A DNA stretch of 63,209 nucleotides, taken from positions 1 to 63,209 of the forward strand of contig JAIXPC010000012.1 of NCBI GenBank assembly GCA_027486415.1, written 5' to 3'. Position numbers and translations under genes: made by a program. Below the pieces are notes generated by a model that was given only the letters and a program-made list of their open reading frames with translations, had not been told where the DNA came from and ran no database searches. Positions 20,777 to 29,605 of this stretch are shown here, in pieces. Source of the stretch: Sphingomonadales bacterium (GTDB lineage Bacteria; Pseudomonadota; Alphaproteobacteria; Sphingomonadales; Sphingomonadaceae). Position 1 is the first letter of the stretch, and every line of letters starts with the position of its first letter.

Positions 20777-23700
20777 ATGGCCCACGCCGGATTCGTCCCC
20801 CTTCGCTGCCACAGCGCCTTTTCGATGCTGGAAGGCGCCATCCAGCCCGATGCGCTGGCCAAGGCGGCGCGTCAGCTGACATTCCCTGCCGTTGGCCTGG
20901 CTGACCGGGCCAACATGTTCGCCGCCATGGATTTTTCTGCCGCCGCCAAGGATCAGGGCGTGCAGCCGGTGATCGGCGCCTTGCTGCCCGTCGAGCGCCC
21001 CGGTTCCGCAACGCTGCTGGGCCGCGCGCTGATCGACTGGCTGGCGCTCTTTGCCCAGGACGAGGGCGGCTATGCCAATCTGATCGCGCTGGTGTCTGAC
21101 GCGCACCTGGGATCAGAGGTGGCCGGCGATCCGGCGGTCACGCTCGACCAGCTTGAGGGGCGCACCGATGGCCTGATCTGCCTGACCGGCGGTGCCGATG
21201 GCGCGCTGGCGCGGCTGCTGGCCGAAGGGCAATCGGCCGACGCCATGGCCGATCGGCTGGAGGCGCTGTTTCCGGGTCGGCTCTATATCGAGATATCGCG
21301 CAGCGGCGAGCCGGTGGAACAGAAGAGCGAGGCCGGGCTGCTGACGCTGGCCGGGGCGCGCGGGCTGCCTATCGTCGGCACGGCACCCGTCAAGTTCCTC
21401 ACGCCGGACATGCACGAGGCGCACGACGTGCTGCTGTGCATCGCCGATTCCAGCTATGTCGAGGCGGACGACCGCCGCAAGTCCAACCCGCAGCACTGGC
21501 TGAAGCCGGCGGCGGACTGGCACAAGCTGTTTGCCGATCTGCCCGAAGCGATCGCCAACACCCTGGTGGTGGCGCAGCGCTGCGCGGTAATGACCAGTGG
21601 CCGCAAGCCGATCCTGCCGCGTCTGGCCGCCGGCGGTGAGGACGAGGCGATGAAGGCCGCCGCCGAAGCCGGGCTGGAAAAGCGGCTGGATGTGCTCGGC
21701 CTGAGTGAAGAGGCGCGCCAGCCCTATCGGGAGCGGCTGGCATTCGAGGTCGATGTCATCACCGGCATGGGCTTTCCCGGCTATTTCCTCATCGTGGCCG
21801 ACTTCATCCAGTGGGCGAAGCAGCAGGGCATTCCGGTGGGGCCGGGGCGCGGGTCGGGCGCCGGTTCGGTGGTGGCGTGGGCGCTGACCATCACTGATCT
21901 CGATCCACTCGAACATGGCCTGCTGTTCGAACGCTTCCTCAATCCCGACCGCGTGTCGATGCCCGACTTCGATATCGATTTCTGCGAAACGCGGCGCGGC
22001 GAGGTGATCGATTACGTCCAGCAGCGCTATGGCCGCGAGCAGGTGGCGCAGATCATCACCTTTGGAAAGATGAAGGCGCGCGCGGTGCTGAAGGACGTCG
22101 GTCGTGTGCTGCAGATGCCCTATGGCCAGACCGACCGGCTGGCCAAGCTGGTGCCCAACCACCCAACCGACCCATGGACGCTGGCGCGCACGCTGGGCAA
22201 GGGCGCGGACAAGGACGGCAAGAAATACCCCGGCGAGCCGGCGTTCTTGGCCGAAGTGCGCCGCGACCCCAAGGTGAAACGCCTGGTGGAGATCGCCCAG
22301 CAGCTGGAAGGCCTGCCGCGCCACAGCTCCACCCACGCCGCCGGCGTGGTGATCGGTGACCGGCCGCTGTCCCAATTGGTGCCGCTCTATCGCGATCCCA
22401 AATCGGACATGCAGGTGACGATGTTCGAGATGAAGGCCGCCGAAAAGGCCGGTCTCGTCAAGTTCGACTTTCTGGGCCTGAAGACGCTCTCGGTGCTGGA
22501 CCGGGCGGCGGCGATGTTGCGCGCGCGCGGCGTGGAAGTGGATTGGGCGACGCTGCCGACCGACGATCCCGCCGTCTACAAGTTGCTGGCCGAAGGCGAC
22601 ACGGTGGGCGTGTTCCAGTTTGAATCGGAAGGCATGCGGCGCGCGCTGTCACAGGTGCGGCCCGACTGTTTCGCCGACATCGTCGCACTGGGCGCACTCT
22701 ATCGCCCCGGCCCGATGGACAACATCCCCAGCTTTGCGGCGCGAAAGGCCGGCCGCGAGAAGGTGGAACTGCTGCATCCCGCGATGGAGCCGATCCTGCG
22801 TGAGACCTACGGCATCATCGTCTATCAGGAACAGGTGATGAGCCTGGCGCGGGAACTGGCCGGCTACAGCCTTGGCCAGGCCGATTTGCTCAGGCGCGCG
22901 ATGGGCAAGAAGATCCATGCCGAAATGGTCGCTCAGAAGGCGGGTTTTTGCGAAGGCGCGGCGGCCAATGGCATCGACACCGCGACGGCAGACGCCATCT
23001 TCGAATTGATCCTGAAGTTCGCCAACTATGGCTTCAACAAGAGCCACGCCGCGGCCTACGCGCTCGTCTCGTACCACACGGCCTGGCTGAAGACGCACCA
23101 CAGGGCCGAATTCTACGCCGCGTCGATGGCCTATGATATCGACAACACCGATCGGCTGGCCGTGTTCGTTGACGATGCGCGCCGGGCCGGGATCGAACTG
23201 CTGCCGCCGTGCATCAACCGGTCGGCTGCTGATTTCACGGTGACCGATGGCGCTGTGCGCTATGCGCTGGCGGGCCTGAAGGGCGTGGGACTGAAGGCGA
23301 TGGAAGCGCTGGTGGCGGAGCGCGACGGGCAGGGGCCGTTTGCCGATCTTGCCGATTTTGCCCGCCGCATCGATCCCAGGGGCATCAACAAGCGCCAGCT
23401 GGAAAGCCTGATTGCTGCGGGTGGCTTCGATACCATTCACGCCAATCGCGCCGGCGTCCATGCGCTGGCCGAAGCCATCATGGCCAGCGCGCAATCGGCG
23501 GCGCAGGAACGGGAATCGGCGCAGGTGGCGCTGTTTGGCGATGCGACCGGCGTTTCCGATCACGCCAGCCTGGCGCTGATGGTGCCCAATGTCGAATGGA
23601 GCGTCGCCAATCGCATGGCGCAGGAGCAGGAGGCCTTCGGCTTCTTCTTCAGCGGCCACCCGGTCGACGGCTTTGCCAATGTGCTGACCGCCAATGGCGT

Positions 23701-24277
23701 CGTCAGCTTCACCGAAACGCTCGACATGACGCCGCCGCCGGGGGGCGGGCGCAAGGGCGTGATGATGGCGGGCCGGCTGGAAGAACGGCGCTGGCGCACC
23801 ACGCAAACGGGCCGGCGATACCAGTTCCTGACCTTCTCCGATCGTTCCGGCCAGTATGTGGTCAGTTGTTTCGACGAGGAACTGCAGGAGCGGATCGAAA
23901 CCTGGGTGAGCGATGCGCCCGCGCTGCTGCTGGGCATGGAGTTGCAGTGGCGCGAGGGTGAGGACGTGCCGCGCTTCACATTGCGGAGCGCGCAGCCGCT
24001 GGCCGACCTGGCGCGGCGCACGCGCGGCCGGCTGGTGGTGCAACTCGCCCATCCGGCCGAAGTCGATGCGCTGGTGGCCGTGCTGGGCGCCAATCCGGCC
24101 ACCGGGCGGGGAGAACTTGTGGCCGAGGTCACCACCGCTGCGGGGTCGGCCCGGCTGGTGCTTGGCCGGCATTTCCTGATCGATGCCGATCTGGAAGCCG
24201 CATTGATGCGGGTGCTGGGGCCGGAACGGGTGATGCAGGAAGTGCTGGATCCGCCACAATTGGCCCTTGTCGGATAG
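20777..24277 (+). CDS. dnaE: DNA polymerase III alpha subunit
   Basis: DnaE is the replicative polymerase. At 1166 residues it has the normal DnaE1 size. An N-terminal PHP domain opens with FVPLRCHSAFSMLEG, the polymerase core carries GPGRGSGAGSVVAW (~355) and the catalytic aspartates in PDFDIDFCE (~395), and helix-hairpin-helix and OB-fold domains lie in the last third (GVMMAGRLEERRW near 995). It begins at ATG 20777. The length and intact C-terminal OB and tail regions argue against the shorter error-prone DnaE2. Confidence 0.97.
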   Translation: MAHAGFVPLRCHSAFSMLEGAIQPDALAKAARQLTFPAVGLADRANMFAAMDFSAAAKDQGVQPVIGALLPVERPGSATLLGRALIDWLALFAQDEGGYANLIALVSDAHLGSEVAGDPAVTLDQLEGRTDGLICLTGGADGALARLLAEGQSADAMADRLEALFPGRLYIEISRSGEPVEQKSEAGLLTLAGARGLPIVGTAPVKFLTPDMHEAHDVLLCIADSSYVEADDRRKSNPQHWLKPAADWHKLFADLPEAIANTLVVAQRCAVMTSGRKPILPRLAAGGEDEAMKAAAEAGLEKRLDVLGLSEEARQPYRERLAFEVDVITGMGFPGYFLIVADFIQWAKQQGIPVGPGRGSGAGSVVAWALTITDLDPLEHGLLFERFLNPDRVSMPDFDIDFCETRRGEVIDYVQQRYGREQVAQIITFGKMKARAVLKDVGRVLQMPYGQTDRLAKLVPNHPTDPWTLARTLGKGADKDGKKYPGEPAFLAEVRRDPKVKRLVEIAQQLEGLPRHSSTHAAGVVIGDRPLSQLVPLYRDPKSDMQVTMFEMKAAEKAGLVKFDFLGLKTLSVLDRAAAMLRARGVEVDWATLPTDDPAVYKLLAEGDTVGVFQFESEGMRRALSQVRPDCFADIVALGALYRPGPMDNIPSFAARKAGREKVELLHPAMEPILRETYGIIVYQEQVMSLARELAGYSLGQADLLRRAMGKKIHAEMVAQKAGFCEGAAANGIDTATADAIFELILKFANYGFNKSHAAAYALVSYHTAWLKTHHRAEFYAASMAYDIDNTDRLAVFVDDARRAGIELLPPCINRSAADFTVTDGAVRYALAGLKGVGLKAMEALVAERDGQGPFADLADFARRIDPRGINKRQLESLIAAGGFDTIHANRAGVHALAEAIMASAQSAAQERESAQVALFGDATGVSDHASLALMVPNVEWSVANRMAQEQEAFGFFFSGHPVDGFANVLTANGVVSFTETLDMTPPPGGGRKGVMMAGRLEERRWRTTQTGRRYQFLTFSDRSGQYVVSCFDEELQERIETWVSDAPALLLGMELQWREGEDVPRFTLRSAQPLADLARRTRGRLVVQLAHPAEVDALVAVLGANPATGRGELVAEVTTAAGSARLVLGRHFLIDADLEAALMRVLGPERVMQEVLDPPQLALVG

Positions 24278-24300
24278 CACCAGGGCGCCCCGTTTCAACG

Positions 24301-24326
24301 AATGCGGACAGAACCTCCGCATTTTT
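24301..24326 (+). terminator. Rho-independent terminator after dnaE
   Basis: AATGCGGA (24301-24308) and TCCGCATT (24316-24323) form a perfect 8-bp stem with a 7-nt loop and a short T run, 24 bp after the dnaE stop. It separates dnaE from the P450 operon. Confidence 0.75.
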
Positions 24327-24353
24327 GCGTGGCGCAACGCATTTGCGTAGTGT
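24325..24353 (+). promoter_or_regulatory. possible CYP153 operon promoter with two operator-like dyads
   Basis: TTGCGT (24325-24330), a 17-bp spacer and TAGTGT (24348-24353) lie just upstream of the P450. TTGCG-TGG-CGCAA (24325-24337) and CGCA-TT-TGCG (24338-24347) are two adjacent dyads covering the -35 and spacer. A repressor could bind there. Activity is inferred. Confidence 0.45.
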
Positions 24354-24395
24354 ATCTCCGTGAAACAACCAGAAACGATGGTGAGGATCCGGACG

Positions 24396-25739
24396 ATGGC
24401 CACACGCTTGACCGACACGCGCTCCACCCAGTCGCTGCCGCAGGGCAGTGTCACCTGGCCTTTGCCGCCGCGCGTACGCCCCGATCTGCCCAACCATGAT
24501 CCCGCCACGCTGGCGCAGTATCTGCAGACGGCGCCGCTGGAAGAGGTCGATATCGCCGACCCGCTGTGGTGGGAAAGCGATACCAACCACGTCTATTTCA
24601 AGCGGCTGCGCGAGGAAGCGCCGGTGTTCTTCACCAGTGTCAACAGCCAGCGCCATCGCGGCTTCTGGAACGTCACGCGCTGGAACGACGTGATGGCGGT
24701 GGACACCAACCACCAGGTCTTTTCCTCCGAAGCCACGCTGGGCGGCATCACGCTGTTCGACATGGACCAGGACTTCATCATGCCGATGTTCATCGCGATG
24801 GATCCGCCCAAGCATGACGTGCAGCGCAAGGCCGTGAACCCGATCGTGTCGGGCCAGAACCTGGCCAGCTATGAGTCGCTGATCCGCGAGCGCACCCAGG
24901 AAGTGCTGGACGGCCTGCCGCGCGGCGAAGCCTTCGACTGGGTTGATCGCGTGTCCATCGAGCTGACCAGCCGCATGCTGGCCACGCTGTTCGGCTGGCC
25001 GCAGGAACGCCGCCGCATGCTGACCTATTGGTCGGACATTTCGACGTCGGACCCGGAACTGCCGGGCAATCCGTCGAAGGAAGAGCGTCAGGCCATCCTT
25101 TTGGGCATGCTGCAGGAATTCACCATGCTGTGGAACGAGCGGGTGAACAGCGAGCCGACCAACGACCTCGTTTCGATGCTCGCCCACAACCCGGCGACCC
25201 GCAACATGCCGCCGATGGAGTTCATGGGGAACCTGGTGCTGCTGATCGTCGGCGGCAACGACACCACCCGCAACTCGATCACCGGCGGCCTGTATTTCCT
25301 CAACAGGAATCCGGGCGAATATGCCAAGCTGAAGGCCAACCACGGCCTCGTCGAGAACATGGTCAGCGAGATCATCCGCTACCAGACGCCGCTCGCCCAC
25401 ATGCGCCGCACCGCGCTGCAGGACACGGTGCTGGGCGGCCAGCTGATCCACAAGGGCGACAAGGTGGTGATGTGGTATTCGTCGGCCAACCGCGATGACA
25501 CGGTTCTGGACCGGCCGGACGAGTTCATCATCGACCGCCCGCGCGCCCGCCAGCACATGAGTTTCGGCTTTGGCATCCACCGCTGTGTTGGCAACCGGCT
25601 CGCCGAACTGCAGCTGAAAATCCTTTGGGAGGAGATCCTGAAGCGTTTCGATCACATCGAGGTCGTCGAGGAGCCGGAGCGCGTGCCGAGCGCCTTCGTG
25701 CGCGGCTACAAGAAGATGATGGTGCGGATTCCGGCCTGA
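24396..25739 (+). CDS. cytochrome P450, CYP153 family alkane/fatty-acid omega-hydroxylase
   Basis: CYP153 enzymes hydroxylate the end carbon of medium-chain alkanes and related substrates, with electrons from a ferredoxin. The 447-residue protein has the I-helix GGNDTTRNS (~280), the ExxR pair in EIIRY (~325) and the heme-binding FGFGIHRCVGNR with the axial Cys near 397. The substrate-recognition and C-terminal sequences look like CYP153 rather than other bacterial P450s. ATG at 24396 was chosen for the AGGA eight bases upstream; GTG 24360 and ATG 24378 are in frame. The 2Fe-2S ferredoxin follows by 12 bp. No ferredoxin reductase is in the window. Confidence 0.9.
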   Translation: MATRLTDTRSTQSLPQGSVTWPLPPRVRPDLPNHDPATLAQYLQTAPLEEVDIADPLWWESDTNHVYFKRLREEAPVFFTSVNSQRHRGFWNVTRWNDVMAVDTNHQVFSSEATLGGITLFDMDQDFIMPMFIAMDPPKHDVQRKAVNPIVSGQNLASYESLIRERTQEVLDGLPRGEAFDWVDRVSIELTSRMLATLFGWPQERRRMLTYWSDISTSDPELPGNPSKEERQAILLGMLQEFTMLWNERVNSEPTNDLVSMLAHNPATRNMPPMEFMGNLVLLIVGGNDTTRNSITGGLYFLNRNPGEYAKLKANHGLVENMVSEIIRYQTPLAHMRRTALQDTVLGGQLIHKGDKVVMWYSSANRDDTVLDRPDEFIIDRPRARQHMSFGFGIHRCVGNRLAELQLKILWEEILKRFDHIEVVEEPERVPSAFVRGYKKMMVRIPA

Positions 25740-25751
25740 ACGAGGGAACAG

Positions 25752-26072
25752 ATGGTCAAGATCATTTACGTCGAGCACAACGGTGCCCGTCACGAAGTCG
25801 ATGTGCCGGAAGGCGAGAATCTGATGGAAGGCGCGGTGCAGAACAATGTTCCGGGCATTGACGGCGATTGCGGCGGCAACGCCGCCTGCGCCACCTGCCA
25901 CTGCTATATCCCGTCGGAATGGGAGGCGCTGACGGGTGAGCGCAGCGACCAGGAAGACGCAATGATCGAGCTGGCGGATACCGCCAGGCCGAACAGCCGG
26001 CTGGCGTGCCAGATAAAGGCGTCGTCGGCGCTGGACGGGCTGGAAGTCCATATGCCGGCAACGCAGCACTGA
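25752..26072 (+). CDS. 2Fe-2S ferredoxin (adrenodoxin type), electron donor to the P450
   Basis: This 106-residue ferredoxin passes electrons to the CYP153 enzyme encoded directly upstream. Cluster ligands are Cys40, Cys46, Cys49 and Cys86 (CGGNAACATC and RLACQ), the spacing of adrenodoxin or putidaredoxin-type proteins. A GAGGGAACAG ribosome site precedes the ATG. A strong terminator follows 60 bp later, so the operon is P450 plus ferredoxin only. Confidence 0.95.
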   Translation: MVKIIYVEHNGARHEVDVPEGENLMEGAVQNNVPGIDGDCGGNAACATCHCYIPSEWEALTGERSDQEDAMIELADTARPNSRLACQIKASSALDGLEVHMPATQH

Positions 26073-26130
26073 TCGCAGCGCAGGTGGGCGCGCGTGCCGC
26101 GCGCGGACTCGCGCAAGATCGGCCGGCGAA

Positions 26131-26158
26131 TAAAGGGCGGGAGCATTCTCCCGCCCTT
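26131..26158 (+). terminator. Rho-independent terminator of the P450-ferredoxin operon
   Basis: GGGCGGGAG (26133-26141) and CTCCCGCCC (26146-26154) form a perfect 9-bp stem with a CATT loop, flanked by AA and TTTT. Confidence 0.88.
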
Positions 26159-26309
26159 TTCGTGTTTCGTCCGACGGCATGGCTTTGCCACGCCCCCTTT
26201 CTTCCTTCTCTTCTTCCTTCCTTCCGCGTTCCTCCCCGCCCGTATTCACACCCTCTTGCCCCGCCGCTCCCTCAGCCGCATAACCCGCGCCAAACAGGGA
26301 GACTCCACC

Positions 26310-27479
26310 ATGACCATCCGCCCGCTCATCCTCGCCGCCCTCATCGCCGCGCCGGCCTGCGCCGCCCCGGTGCAGCAGGCCGCGCCCAACGTGCCGGAAA
26401 AGCGTCCGGCCTTTGCCGGCCAGACCCGGGCCGAGGCGGTGACGGCGAAGACGCAGCTGGCGGTTACCGAGATTGCCACGGGCCTGAACAGGCCGTGGGG
26501 CGTTGCCGTGATGACGGACGGCCGCTTCCTCGTCAGCGAGAAGGCCGCCGGTCGGCTGACCATCGTTGGCGCCGACGGCACCAAGACGCCGGTGACCGGC
26601 ACGCCTGCCACGGATGCCCGCAACCAGGGCGGGATGCTGGGCGTGGCCATTCCGGGCGATGGCTGGGTCTATTGGAGCTATGCCGAGCCGCGCGAAGGCG
26701 GCAACGGCACGGCGGTGGCGCGCGGCCACCTGGTTGGCAGCGAGATGCGCGACGTGGCGGTGATCTTCCGCCAGATGCCGACGCTGGATGCCGCCCAGCA
26801 TTATGGTGGCCGGCTGGTGTTTCCCAAGGATGGCACACTGATCATCACGCTGGGTGAGCGCTCGATCCTGCCGGGGCGCATGCAGGCGCAGAAGTTGGAC
26901 AGCCTGCTTGGGAAGATCGTGCGCGTGAACCGTGACGGTTCGGTGCCGAAAGACAATCCCTTTGTCGGCAAGGATGGCGCGCGCCCGGAAATCTGGTCGT
27001 ACGGCAACCGCAACGTCCAGGGCGCCGCGCTCGATGCCAGGGGCCGGCTGTGGGAGGTGGAGCATGGTCCGCAGGGCGGGGATGAGCTGAACCTGATCGT
27101 CAAGGGCAAGGATTATGGCTGGCCCAGCATCGGGTATGGCGAAGAATATTCGGGCAAGCCGATCAGCGACAACGCCACCCAGGCGCCGGGCATGGAACAG
27201 CCAGTCTATTATTGGGATCCGGTGATTGCGCCGTCTGGCATGATCTTCCACAGCGGCAAGGCCGCGCCAGAGTTCAAGGGCAATATCTTCGTTGGCGGCC
27301 TGCGCTCCATGGCGCTGGTGCGGCTGGTGCTGAAGGGCGACAAGGTGGTGGGCGAGGAGCGCCTGCTAACCGACCGCAAGGAGCGTGTCCGGGATGTCAT
27401 CGAAGGGCCGGCGGGCGAGATGTACCTGCTGACGGATGATGTGAACGGCAAGCTGCTGAAGGTCACCCCGGTGCCGTGA
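26310..27479 (+). CDS. PQQ-dependent sugar dehydrogenase (soluble aldose dehydrogenase type), exported
   Basis: The 389-residue protein has an N-terminal signal peptide (residues 1-18, ending ACAA) and a six-bladed propeller with GLNRPWGVAVMTDGRFLVSE, LGERS, and WEVEHGPQGGDELNLI, as in the YliI and sorbosone-dehydrogenase group. It would oxidise aldose sugars in the periplasm using PQQ. ATG at 26310 follows CAGGGAGA. A long pyrimidine tract lies in the 5' region. It is the only gene of its transcript, since rpsB has its own promoter. Substrate cannot be fixed from sequence. Confidence 0.88.
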   Translation: MTIRPLILAALIAAPACAAPVQQAAPNVPEKRPAFAGQTRAEAVTAKTQLAVTEIATGLNRPWGVAVMTDGRFLVSEKAAGRLTIVGADGTKTPVTGTPATDARNQGGMLGVAIPGDGWVYWSYAEPREGGNGTAVARGHLVGSEMRDVAVIFRQMPTLDAAQHYGGRLVFPKDGTLIITLGERSILPGRMQAQKLDSLLGKIVRVNRDGSVPKDNPFVGKDGARPEIWSYGNRNVQGAALDARGRLWEVEHGPQGGDELNLIVKGKDYGWPSIGYGEEYSGKPISDNATQAPGMEQPVYYWDPVIAPSGMIFHSGKAAPEFKGNIFVGGLRSMALVRLVLKGDKVVGEERLLTDRKERVRDVIEGPAGEMYLLTDDVNGKLLKVTPVP

Positions 27480-27489
27480 TCGCTGCTGC

Positions 27490-27518
27490 TTGACCGCGCG
27501 CACGCACTTCGCTAAGCG
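27490..27518 (+). promoter_or_regulatory. rpsB promoter
   Basis: TTGACC (27490-27495), a 17-bp spacer and TAAGCG (27513-27518) lie 94 bp before the rpsB ATG and just after the preceding stop. Confidence 0.6.
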
Positions 27519-27524
27519 CGCCAC

Positions 27525-27611
27525 TCCAAAACCCCACGCGGGGGGACATATCCGGTGCCTGACACAGGTCAGACCACTCCCCCGCGGCGGCCCAACCGGA
27601 GGTAAGATACT
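27525..27611 (+). promoter_or_regulatory. structured rpsB 5' leader, possible S2 autoregulatory site
   Basis: The leader contains CTGAC/GTCAG (27559-27563 with 27568-27572) enclosed by CCGGT/ACCGG (27552-27556 with 27595-27599). The outer stem takes in the first two bases of the GGAGG ribosome site at 27598-27602, so folding would hinder initiation. S2 autogenously represses rpsB in other bacteria; here this is inference. Confidence 0.4.
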
Positions 27612-28394
27612 ATGGCGGCTCCCGTCGTTTCCATGGCGCAACTGCTTGAAGCCGGCGCCCATTTCGGTCACCAGACCCACCGCTGGAACCCGAAGATGAA
27701 GCCATACATCTTCGGCGAGCGCAACGGCGTTCACATCATCGACCTGTCGCAGACCGTGCCGCTGTTCGCGCGCGCTCTCGATTTCGTGCGCGCCACCGTG
27801 CAGCACGGCGGCAAGGTGCTGTTTGTCGGTACCAAGCGCCAGGCGCAGGACCCGATTGCCGAAGCCGCCCGTCGCTGCGGCCAGCACTATGTCAACCACC
27901 GCTGGCTGGGCGGCATGCTCACCAACTGGAAGACCATCTCGGGCTCTATCCGCAAGTTCAAGCAGCTGGAAGAAACCCTTTCGGGCGACACCACCGGCCT
28001 GACCAAGAAGGAAGTGCTGAAGCTCACCCGCGAGCGTGACAAGTTCGAAGCATCGCTGGGCGGCATCCGTGACATGGGCGGCCTGCCGGAAGTGATCTTC
28101 ATCATCGACGTCAACAAGGAAGAGCTGGCGGTCAAGGAAGCCAACGTGCTGGGTATCCCTGTGGTGGCCATCCTCGATTCCAACACCGATCCGAGCGGCA
28201 TCGCCTTCCCGGTTCCGGGCAACGACGACGCCAGCCGCGCCATCCAGCTCTATGTCAACGCCATCTGCGATGCGGTGATCGATGCCCGCCAGGGCCGCGC
28301 TGCCGACATGGGCGTTGATCTGGGCGCGATGGAAGAGGCCCCGGTGGAATTTGTCGCCGAGGCCGAAGCCGCCGAAGCGCCGACCGAAGCCTGA
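27612..28394 (+). CDS. rpsB: 30S ribosomal protein S2
   Basis: S2 is an assembly and initiation protein of the small subunit. The 260-residue protein has the family motifs [19 protein letters not shown] (~10-28), VGTKRQAQ (~77) and [12 protein letters not shown] (~98-109). The acidic Ala/Glu-rich C-terminal tail (after ~235) is common in alphaproteobacteria. The ATG follows GGAGGTAAG. tsf, pyrH and frr follow in the universal order. Confidence 0.99.
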   Translation: MAAPVVSMAQLLEAGAHFGHQTHRWNPKMKPYIFGERNGVHIIDLSQTVPLFARALDFVRATVQHGGKVLFVGTKRQAQDPIAEAARRCGQHYVNHRWLGGMLTNWKTISGSIRKFKQLEETLSGDTTGLTKKEVLKLTRERDKFEASLGGIRDMGGLPEVIFIIDVNKEELAVKEANVLGIPVVAILDSNTDPSGIAFPVPGNDDASRAIQLYVNAICDAVIDARQGRAADMGVDLGAMEEAPVEFVAEAEAAEAPTEA

Positions 28395-28417
28395 GGCTTC
28401 ACCCACCCGAACAGCGG

Positions 28418-28446
28418 GAGGCTGGGCGCCACGGGTGCCCGGCCTC
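28418..28446 (+). terminator. hairpin between rpsB and tsf, possible partial terminator
   Basis: GAGGCTGGGCGCC (28418-28430) pairs with GGTGCCCGGCCTC (28434-28446) over 13 bp including two wobble pairs. The following T run is weak (TTGT), so it may attenuate or protect the message rather than stop it. Confidence 0.4.
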
Positions 28447-28508
28447 TTGTCACAAGCAATTCATGATGGCCGTGCATGGCGCGGCTGCCACATCAAAAGG
28501 AGCATCCC

Positions 28509-29435
28509 ATGGCTGAAATCACCGCCAGCATGGTGAAGGATCTGCGCGACAAGACCGGCGCGGGCATGATGGACTGCAAGAAGGCCCTGGCCGAAACCGC
28601 TGGCGACATGGAAGCCGCCGTCGATTGGCTGCGTGCCAAGGGTCTGGCTGCTGCCGCCAAGAAGGCCGGCCGCACCGCCGCTGAAGGCCTGGTCGGCGTT
28701 GCCGTGTCGGGCACCAAGGGCGCCGCTGTCGAAGTGAACAGCGAAACCGATTTCGTTGCCAAGAACGACATCTTCCAGGCCTTTGTGTCGACCGTGACCG
28801 GCCTTGCGCTGACCACCGGTGCCGATGCCGAGGCGCTGGCTGCCATGCCGTTCCCGGGCGGCGAAGGCAGCGTTGCCGACAAGCTGACCGCCAACATCGC
28901 CACCATCGGCGAGCACCAGTCGCTGCGCCGCACGGCCACGCTGGAAGTTGCCCAGGGCGTTGTCGCCTCCTACGTCCACAACGCGATTGCGCCGGGCATC
29001 GGCCGCATCGGCGTGCTGGTCGGCCTGGAATCGGCTGCTGCTGCCGACGTGCTGGAGCCGCTGGCCAAGCAGATCGCCATGCACGTGGCCGCTGCCAACC
29101 CGATGGCGCTGGACGAAGCCGGCCTTGATCCGGCGCTGGTCGAGCGTGAGCGCGCCATTGCCCGCGAAAAGGCCGCCACCAGCGGCAAGCCGGCCGAGAT
29201 CATCGAAAAGATGATCGAAGGTGGCGTTCGCAAGTTCGCGCAGGAATCGACACTGGTGAACCAGATCTTCGTGATCGACGGCAAGTCGAAGGTGAGCGAC
29301 GTCGTTGCTGCCGCCGCCAAGGCGGCCGGCACCCCGATCACGCTGAAGGGCTTTGTCCGCATGCAGCTGGGCGAAGGCATCGAGAAGCAGCAGAGCGATT
29401 TCGCTGCCGAAGTGGCTGCCGCCGCCGGCCTGTAA
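28509..29435 (+). CDS. tsf: translation elongation factor Ts
   Basis: EF-Ts recycles EF-Tu from its GDP form. The 308-residue protein starts with a UBA-like helical domain ([22 protein letters not shown]) and the TDFVAKN motif (~80) that contacts EF-Tu, followed by two core subdomains. The ATG at 28509 was chosen for the AAAAGGAGCA ribosome site upstream. A terminator follows the stop. Confidence 0.99.
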   Translation: MAEITASMVKDLRDKTGAGMMDCKKALAETAGDMEAAVDWLRAKGLAAAAKKAGRTAAEGLVGVAVSGTKGAAVEVNSETDFVAKNDIFQAFVSTVTGLALTTGADAEALAAMPFPGGEGSVADKLTANIATIGEHQSLRRTATLEVAQGVVASYVHNAIAPGIGRIGVLVGLESAAAADVLEPLAKQIAMHVAAANPMALDEAGLDPALVERERAIAREKAATSGKPAEIIEKMIEGGVRKFAQESTLVNQIFVIDGKSKVSDVVAAAAKAAGTPITLKGFVRMQLGEGIEKQQSDFAAEVAAAAGL

Positions 29436-29456
29436 TCGCGGATTGCTTGCGAATTG

Positions 29457-29490
29457 GGGCGGGCCGGGGGCAACTCCGGCCCGCTCTTTT
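29457..29490 (+). terminator. Rho-independent terminator after tsf
   Basis: GCGGGCCGG (29459-29467) and CCGGCCCGC (29476-29484) form a perfect 9-bp stem followed by TCTTTT. It ends the rpsB-tsf unit, and pyrH has its own promoter. Confidence 0.82.
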
Positions 29491-29542
29491 CATGTTCGGC
29501 CCCGACAGCGCGGCTTGTCCACGCATTTTCTGTCCTCGCCGC

Positions 29543-29571
29543 TTGGCAGGGCGGGCAAGCACGGCTAGTGA
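29543..29571 (+). promoter_or_regulatory. pyrH promoter
   Basis: TTGGCA (29543-29548), a 17-bp spacer and TAGTGA (29566-29571) lie 35 bp before the pyrH ATG and after the tsf terminator. Confidence 0.55.
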
Positions 29572-29605
29572 CCTGTCATCCCGATACAGTTGACCAGAGA
29601 CCTCC

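Noticed and set aside
24129-27251. 1040-codon minus-strand frame opposite the P450, ferredoxin and sugar dehydrogenase genes
   Set aside because: It crosses three well-identified genes and two terminators, with shadow composition.
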